DNA from: Lachnospiraceae bacterium
Lineage (GTDB): Bacteria > Bacillota > Clostridia > Lachnospirales > Lachnospiraceae
DNA length: 64,000 bases
Assembly: GCA_902363665.1 (NCBI GenBank)
Contig: CABJAW010000017.1
Coordinates: 27,353-91,352, forward strand
Direction of reading: 5' to 3'
Shown here: in pieces, positions 60,940 through 64,000 of the stretch
How the letters are laid out: every line of letters starts with the position of its first letter
How positions within the stretch are numbered: the first letter of the stretch is position 1
Position numbers and translations under genes: made by a program
The notes under the pieces: generated by a model
The model's input: the letters and a program-made list of their open reading frames with translations, nothing else
Database searches by the model: none
What the model was told of the DNA's origin: nothing

Positions 60940-61504
60940 GCCGTGTATCTCTCTGATCTTCCAGCAACTTTCGCAGTTTCTTCTTCGCCCGAAACCCCTG
61001 CACCCGCACATTCTCCGGTGTCAAATGCAGAAGCGCCGCAATCTCCTTTTGCTGAAGGCCCGAAAAATACTGCAGTATCAAAATCTCTTTTCCTGGGCTG
61101 TCCAATGATAAAAGTGCCCGCCAAAGCCTGTTTTTTTCTTCATTTCCGATTATCTCTTCTAATGGGTTCCTGCCGCTTTTGCATCCGTTTTCCGGCTCTT
61201 GCCCTGAATTTTCCAGCGATTCCGTTCTGCTTTCTTTTTTCATGGCATTAAAGCACAAATTTCTGGCAACCAGATAGAGCCAGGCACGCATATTTGTGTG
61301 AGAATCTTTCAGCACCGTAAATGCCTTCAGAAATGTTTCCTGAAGGATATCTTCCGTCAGCGCTTTCTGCCCACACATTGCATAAACATACACATACAGT
61401 TCCCGGTAATGCCGCAGATACAGGTTCTCCAACAATTTCCGTTCCAGATTCTCACCTCCTCCTGACAGTAAGCCTTTTTTCTGTCTCCTTGAAAAGCTTT
61501 TCAC
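60935..61504 (-). CDS. ECF-type RNA polymerase sigma factor
   Basis: A 189-aa group 4 sigma factor. Region 2 is HYRELYVYVYAMCGQKALTE followed by DILQETFLKAF and AWLYLVARNLCFNAMK; region 4 is YFSGLQQKEIAALLHLTPENVRVQ. The GTG at 61504 lacks a ribosome binding site. A CTG at 61447 (ENLERKLL) has GGAGGTGAGAAT just upstream and is a plausible true start, giving 170 aa. Its partner is the anti-sigma factor 159 bp downstream, so the pair is probably an envelope-stress module. A TGTAAC element near 61526-61531 upstream could be part of an autoregulated ECF promoter, but this is weak. Confidence 0.88.
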   Translation of the reverse strand: MKSFSRRQKKGLLSGGGENLERKLLENLYLRHYRELYVYVYAMCGQKALTEDILQETFLKAFTVLKDSHTNMRAWLYLVARNLCFNAMKKESRTESLENSGQEPENGCKSGRNPLEEIIGNEEKNRLWRALLSLDSPGKEILILQYFSGLQQKEIAALLHLTPENVRVQGFRAKKKLRKLLEDQRDTRL

Positions 61505-61656
61505 TTATATAACAATCCGTCTTCAAAAATGTTACACTATTTTTCTTACTTTTTCACCATCTTATTTCCTGTCTGTTTTTTATTCTATCACCGTCGGTTC
61601 CAGATACCATCTGTAAAGCTCCATCCGCATTCCCTGCTCCACAGCAAATAAAACAG
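61505..61656. other. Non-coding gap upstream of the sigma gene
   Basis: Apart from the possible ECF promoter element near 61525, nothing recognisable was seen. Confidence 0.5.
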
Positions 61657-61694
61657 AAAAAAACCGGTCAGCTCCTGCTTCCGAAACTGACCGG
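61657..61694 (-). terminator. Terminator of the amt transcript
   Basis: CCGGTCAG (61664-61671) pairs with CTGACCGG (61687-61694) and is followed by TTTTTTT on the minus strand. Confidence 0.9.
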
Positions 61695-61721
61695 CATCTG
61701 TTATTTTCTCATATTCCATTT

Positions 61722-61814
61722 TCATTGTCCAGGACCAAAGCAGATACCTGTAATCTGGCACACTCCCTGCTGTGCTGCCATCACCTCGTTGATCTGCGTC
61801 TCACCGGAACGCAT
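61722..61814 (-). CDS. Possible 30-aa ORF after the ammonium transporter
   Basis: Within the amt transcript, between its stop codon and terminator, lies an ATG frame encoding MRSGETQINEVMAAQQGVCQ and ten more residues ending GPGQ. GGAG lies about 15 bases upstream, too far for a good ribosome binding site. The frame continues upstream in the coding region (LERTILAM before the ATG). It has ordinary amino-acid composition and two cysteines. I do not recognise it; it may be a small protein, a remnant or chance. Confidence 0.3.
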   Translation of the reverse strand: MRSGETQINEVMAAQQGVCQITGICFGPGQ

Positions 61815-61839
61815 TGCAAGAATCGTCCGCTCCAATAAA

Positions 61840-63582
61840 CTAGAAGAAATCCTCTCCCTGCAGTGCGTCAAAGCCTTCCTCACCGGTGCGCACCTTGATG
61901 ACATTCTGTACATTGTAAACAAAGATCTTTCCATCTCCGATATGACCTGTATACAATGCCTTTTTCGCCGCCTGGATTACCTTTTCCGGTGCTACCTTGC
62001 TGACAACTACATCGACCTGAATCTTCGGCAGCAGGTTCATATCCATCTGAACACCACGGTAATATTCCGCTTTTCCTTTCTGGATACCGCAGCCAAGTAC
62101 ATTCGTCACAGTCATTCCAGTCACGCCAATATTATTCAGCGCACTCTTCAGATCATCAAATTTACTCTGCTTTGCTATGATTGTAATTTTAGTAAGATGC
62201 GTGTCGCTGGCAACCGGAGCTCCGCTGCGAAGCTGTACCGGAACTGCCTCATCCTCCGAAACATGTTTTGTGGACGGTGCTGCCGAAAAAACGGCTGGTT
62301 CTGCTGTCAAAGCGCTTCCACTGAAGTTATTGATGCTTGAGGTCAGCGCAAAATCTGCGTATGCCGATGCAAGACCATGCTCATGAATGTCAAGACCTTC
62401 TACTTCCTCTGTCACGGATGCCCTAAGTCCGATTGTTTTCTTAAGAACCGTGAAGATAATTGTCATTATCACTGCAACCCATGCGATGACAGATACCACA
62501 CCAAGTACCTGTGTTCCAAAAAATTTGAATCCGCCGCCGTAGAAAACACCAAGCTTTTCACCGGAACCAAAATCATAATAAGCAAACAGTCCGGTCAGCA
62601 AAGTACCAAATGCGCCGCAGATACCGTGTACACCAACTGCTCCGACCGGGTCGTCGACCTTCAGCTTCTGATCTACAAACTCAATGCCAAAAACGACTGC
62701 AAAACCTGCCAGAAATCCGATCAGTGCTGCACCCACTGGTGTCACGGTATCACATCCCGCCGTAATTGCTACAAGACCTGCCAGAGAACCGTTCAGCGTC
62801 ATCGAAACATCCGGTTTCTTATAGCGTACCCAGGTAATAATCAGCACTGTAACAGTCGCCATTGCCGCTGCGAGGTTTGTGGTATAGAAAATTCTTGCAG
62901 CATTTACTGCTCCCTCTCCGGAAAGCGCTACCGTTGAACATCCATTAAAACCAAACCAGCAGAACCAGAGAATGAATACACCGAGTGCCGCCAGTGTCAT
63001 GCTGTGGCCAAGAATTGCATTCGGTTTTCCATCTTTATCATACTTTCCAATACGCGGTCCGAGGATCGCCGCACCAATAAATGCCGCTACACCACCAACC
63101 ATATGCACTGCAGTCGAGCCAGCAAAATCATGGAAGCCCATAGACTGCAGCCAGCCTCCTCCCCATACCCAATGTCCAGAGATTGGATAAACAAACAAAC
63201 TGATCAACGCACTGTAAATACAGTAAGAAGAAAATTTTGTACGCTCTGCCATTGCTCCGGAAACGATCGTCGCAGAAGTTGCACAGAACACAGTCTGGAA
63301 AATCATCATTGCGTAATCGTCCTGTTTCAGACAGAAGAGATCGATTCCCCCAAACAATGCGCCGGTTCCGCCAAACATGATCCCGAATCCGATAAACCAG
63401 TAAATTGGAGTACCGATACAGAAATCCATCAGATTTTTCATGACAATATTGCCTGCATTTTTCGCTCTTGTAAGACCCGTTTCTACCATCGCAAATCCGG
63501 CCTGCATAAAGAATACAAGTGCCGCACCAAGTAAGATCCAACCAATATCAACACTGGTTGCCAATGCTTTTAATTCTTCCAT
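61840..63582 (-). CDS. amt: Ammonium transporter fused to a C-terminal PII domain
   Basis: A 580-aa fusion. Residues 1 to about 400 form an Amt channel with about eleven helices: DIGWILLGAALVFFMQAGFAMVE, GRIGKYDKDGKPNAILGHS region, FGFNGCSTVAL, and VGVHGICGAFGTL with one of the pore histidines. A linker of about 70 residues leads to a GlnK/GlnB domain (LTKITIIAKQSKFDDLKSAL, GMTVTNVLGCGIQKGKAEYY with the T-loop, KIQVDVVV, TGHIGDGKIFVYNVQNVIKV). Normally amtB and glnK are separate neighbours and GlnK plugs the channel; here the regulator is covalently attached. The ATG at 63582 has GAGGAGG upstream. A strong promoter and leader hairpin precede it. Confidence 0.95.
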   Translation of the reverse strand: MEELKALATSVDIGWILLGAALVFFMQAGFAMVETGLTRAKNAGNIVMKNLMDFCIGTPIYWFIGFGIMFGGTGALFGGIDLFCLKQDDYAMMIFQTVFCATSATIVSGAMAERTKFSSYCIYSALISLFVYPISGHWVWGGGWLQSMGFHDFAGSTAVHMVGGVAAFIGAAILGPRIGKYDKDGKPNAILGHSMTLAALGVFILWFCWFGFNGCSTVALSGEGAVNAARIFYTTNLAAAMATVTVLIITWVRYKKPDVSMTLNGSLAGLVAITAGCDTVTPVGAALIGFLAGFAVVFGIEFVDQKLKVDDPVGAVGVHGICGAFGTLLTGLFAYYDFGSGEKLGVFYGGGFKFFGTQVLGVVSVIAWVAVIMTIIFTVLKKTIGLRASVTEEVEGLDIHEHGLASAYADFALTSSINNFSGSALTAEPAVFSAAPSTKHVSEDEAVPVQLRSGAPVASDTHLTKITIIAKQSKFDDLKSALNNIGVTGMTVTNVLGCGIQKGKAEYYRGVQMDMNLLPKIQVDVVVSKVAPEKVIQAAKKALYTGHIGDGKIFVYNVQNVIKVRTGEEGFDALQGEDFF

Positions 63583-63676
63583 AATGTCTTCCTCCTCTTC
63601 TGAGCATCCCTTTTGCTCTGTCAGTCCCTCTATCCCGGGTACGAAAGACGCAGCCGCTGCGAAAAGCTCTAACGCG

Positions 63677-63707
63677 AAAAGGCGCTGCGGATCATCTCCA
63701 CAGCGCC
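63677..63707 (-). promoter_or_regulatory. Leader hairpin of amt, possible attenuator
   Basis: GGCGCTGTGG and CCGCAGCGCC (63681-63707) form a 10-bp stem with a 7-base loop and are followed on the minus strand by TTTTCGCG. It begins about 10 nt after the predicted transcription start, so it could terminate prematurely. The T-run is short. Confidence 0.5.
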
Positions 63708-63723
63708 TTCGCTTGATGTCGGT

Positions 63724-63752
63724 ATTCTACCTCAGCAATTCTTACGTGTCAA
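63724..63752 (-). promoter_or_regulatory. amt promoter
   Basis: Minus strand: TTGACA (63747-63752), a 17-bp spacer, TAGAAT (63724-63729), with a leader of about 135 nt. Confidence 0.88.
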
Positions 63753-63893
63753 TAAACTTTCTAAAAAAAATCTAAATTTGTCTGTTTTGCAGAAATTTAG
63801 CGTTATTTTAACCTCTTTTTCTCATTTTTCGCTAACATCTGCAGACTTTGAAAATTTGTTTTTTCTGTCCTGCCGCCGATTCTTTCATGATTT

Positions 63894-64000
63894 GTAACTG
63901 TTCAGAGCCAAGCAAAATTTCATAAAACAGGCGGAAAATGCTTGCATTTTTAAGCCTGTTTTTGAAATTTTATTTGGCGGATACGCCACACCGACGAAAT
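63894..64000. mobile_element. Second copy of the miniature element, cut by window end
   Basis: 107 bases identical, base for base, to 34451-34557, in the same orientation and starting with GTAACTGTTCAGAGCCAA. The 8 bases to its left are CATGATTT, so the predicted right-hand target duplication beyond the window is CATGATTT. It lies upstream of the amt promoter. Confidence 0.9.

Noticed and set aside
61815..61934. Longer minus-strand frame overlapping the end of amt
   Set aside because: It overlaps the conserved PII C-terminus in another frame. Only the part after 61814 lies outside coding sequence.

Overview
The window looks like a chromosomal segment of a spore-forming Gram-positive Clostridia, most likely a Lachnospiraceae member (Blautia/Ruminococcus-like). 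The reasons are the paired sporulation sigma factors SigE and SigG with SpoIIGA, the DUF5716/DUF5717 gene pair (to my knowledge mainly found in Lachnospiraceae), meso-DAP-type MurE and AGGAGG ribosome binding sites. The genus is inference. Almost every gene is on the minus strand, so operons read from high to low coordinates.

From left to right: (1) 1-6095, an nrdR-led operon of NrdR, a giant DUF5717 protein, a DUF5716 protein that looks like a degenerate Hsp70/actin-fold protein, and a TPR-like protein cut by the window edge. (2) 6160-9135, ylmC facing sigG, then sigE and spoIIGA, with a Spo0A-type long-spacer promoter. (3) 9206-11429, an inserted GH27 alpha-galactosidase and an ECF transporter S component. 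(4) 11584-25774, the division and cell wall (dcw) cluster mraZ-rsmH-ftsL-pbpB-spoVD-mraY-murD-ftsW/spoVE-murA-divIB-ftsZ, with a MraZ operator at its head. ftsA, murG and murF are not present and murE lies 15 kb away. (5) 25862-28074, a tiny Spo0E-like gene, lgt and ychF.

(6) 28248-42377, a housekeeping series murE, priA-def-fmt-zinc protease-rsmB-rlmN-stp-prkC-rsgA-rpe. A 142-bp miniature transposable element with an 8-bp target duplication is inserted between rsmB and rlmN, and a second, identical copy runs off the right edge. (7) 42392-49512, a class I glutamine amidotransferase and the gltBD glutamate synthase operon. (8) 49942-57913, a five-gene envelope-signalling cluster: a transmembrane Ser/Thr kinase, a 1022-aa acidic-repeat surface protein, a YARHG-domain protein, a TcaA-like membrane protein and a CPBP intramembrane protease. 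(9) 58186-63752, a secreted N-acetylmuramoyl-L-alanine amidase, an ECF sigma/anti-sigma pair, and an ammonium transporter fused to a PII domain.

The genes mainly serve peptidoglycan synthesis and division, commitment to sporulation, Ser/Thr phospho-signalling at the envelope, and nitrogen assimilation. Dispersed short palindromic repeats sit at the 3' ends of several genes and sometimes supply their stop codons. No rRNA, tRNA or CRISPR array was recognised. All functional calls come from reading the sequence and from family knowledge; no database search was run.
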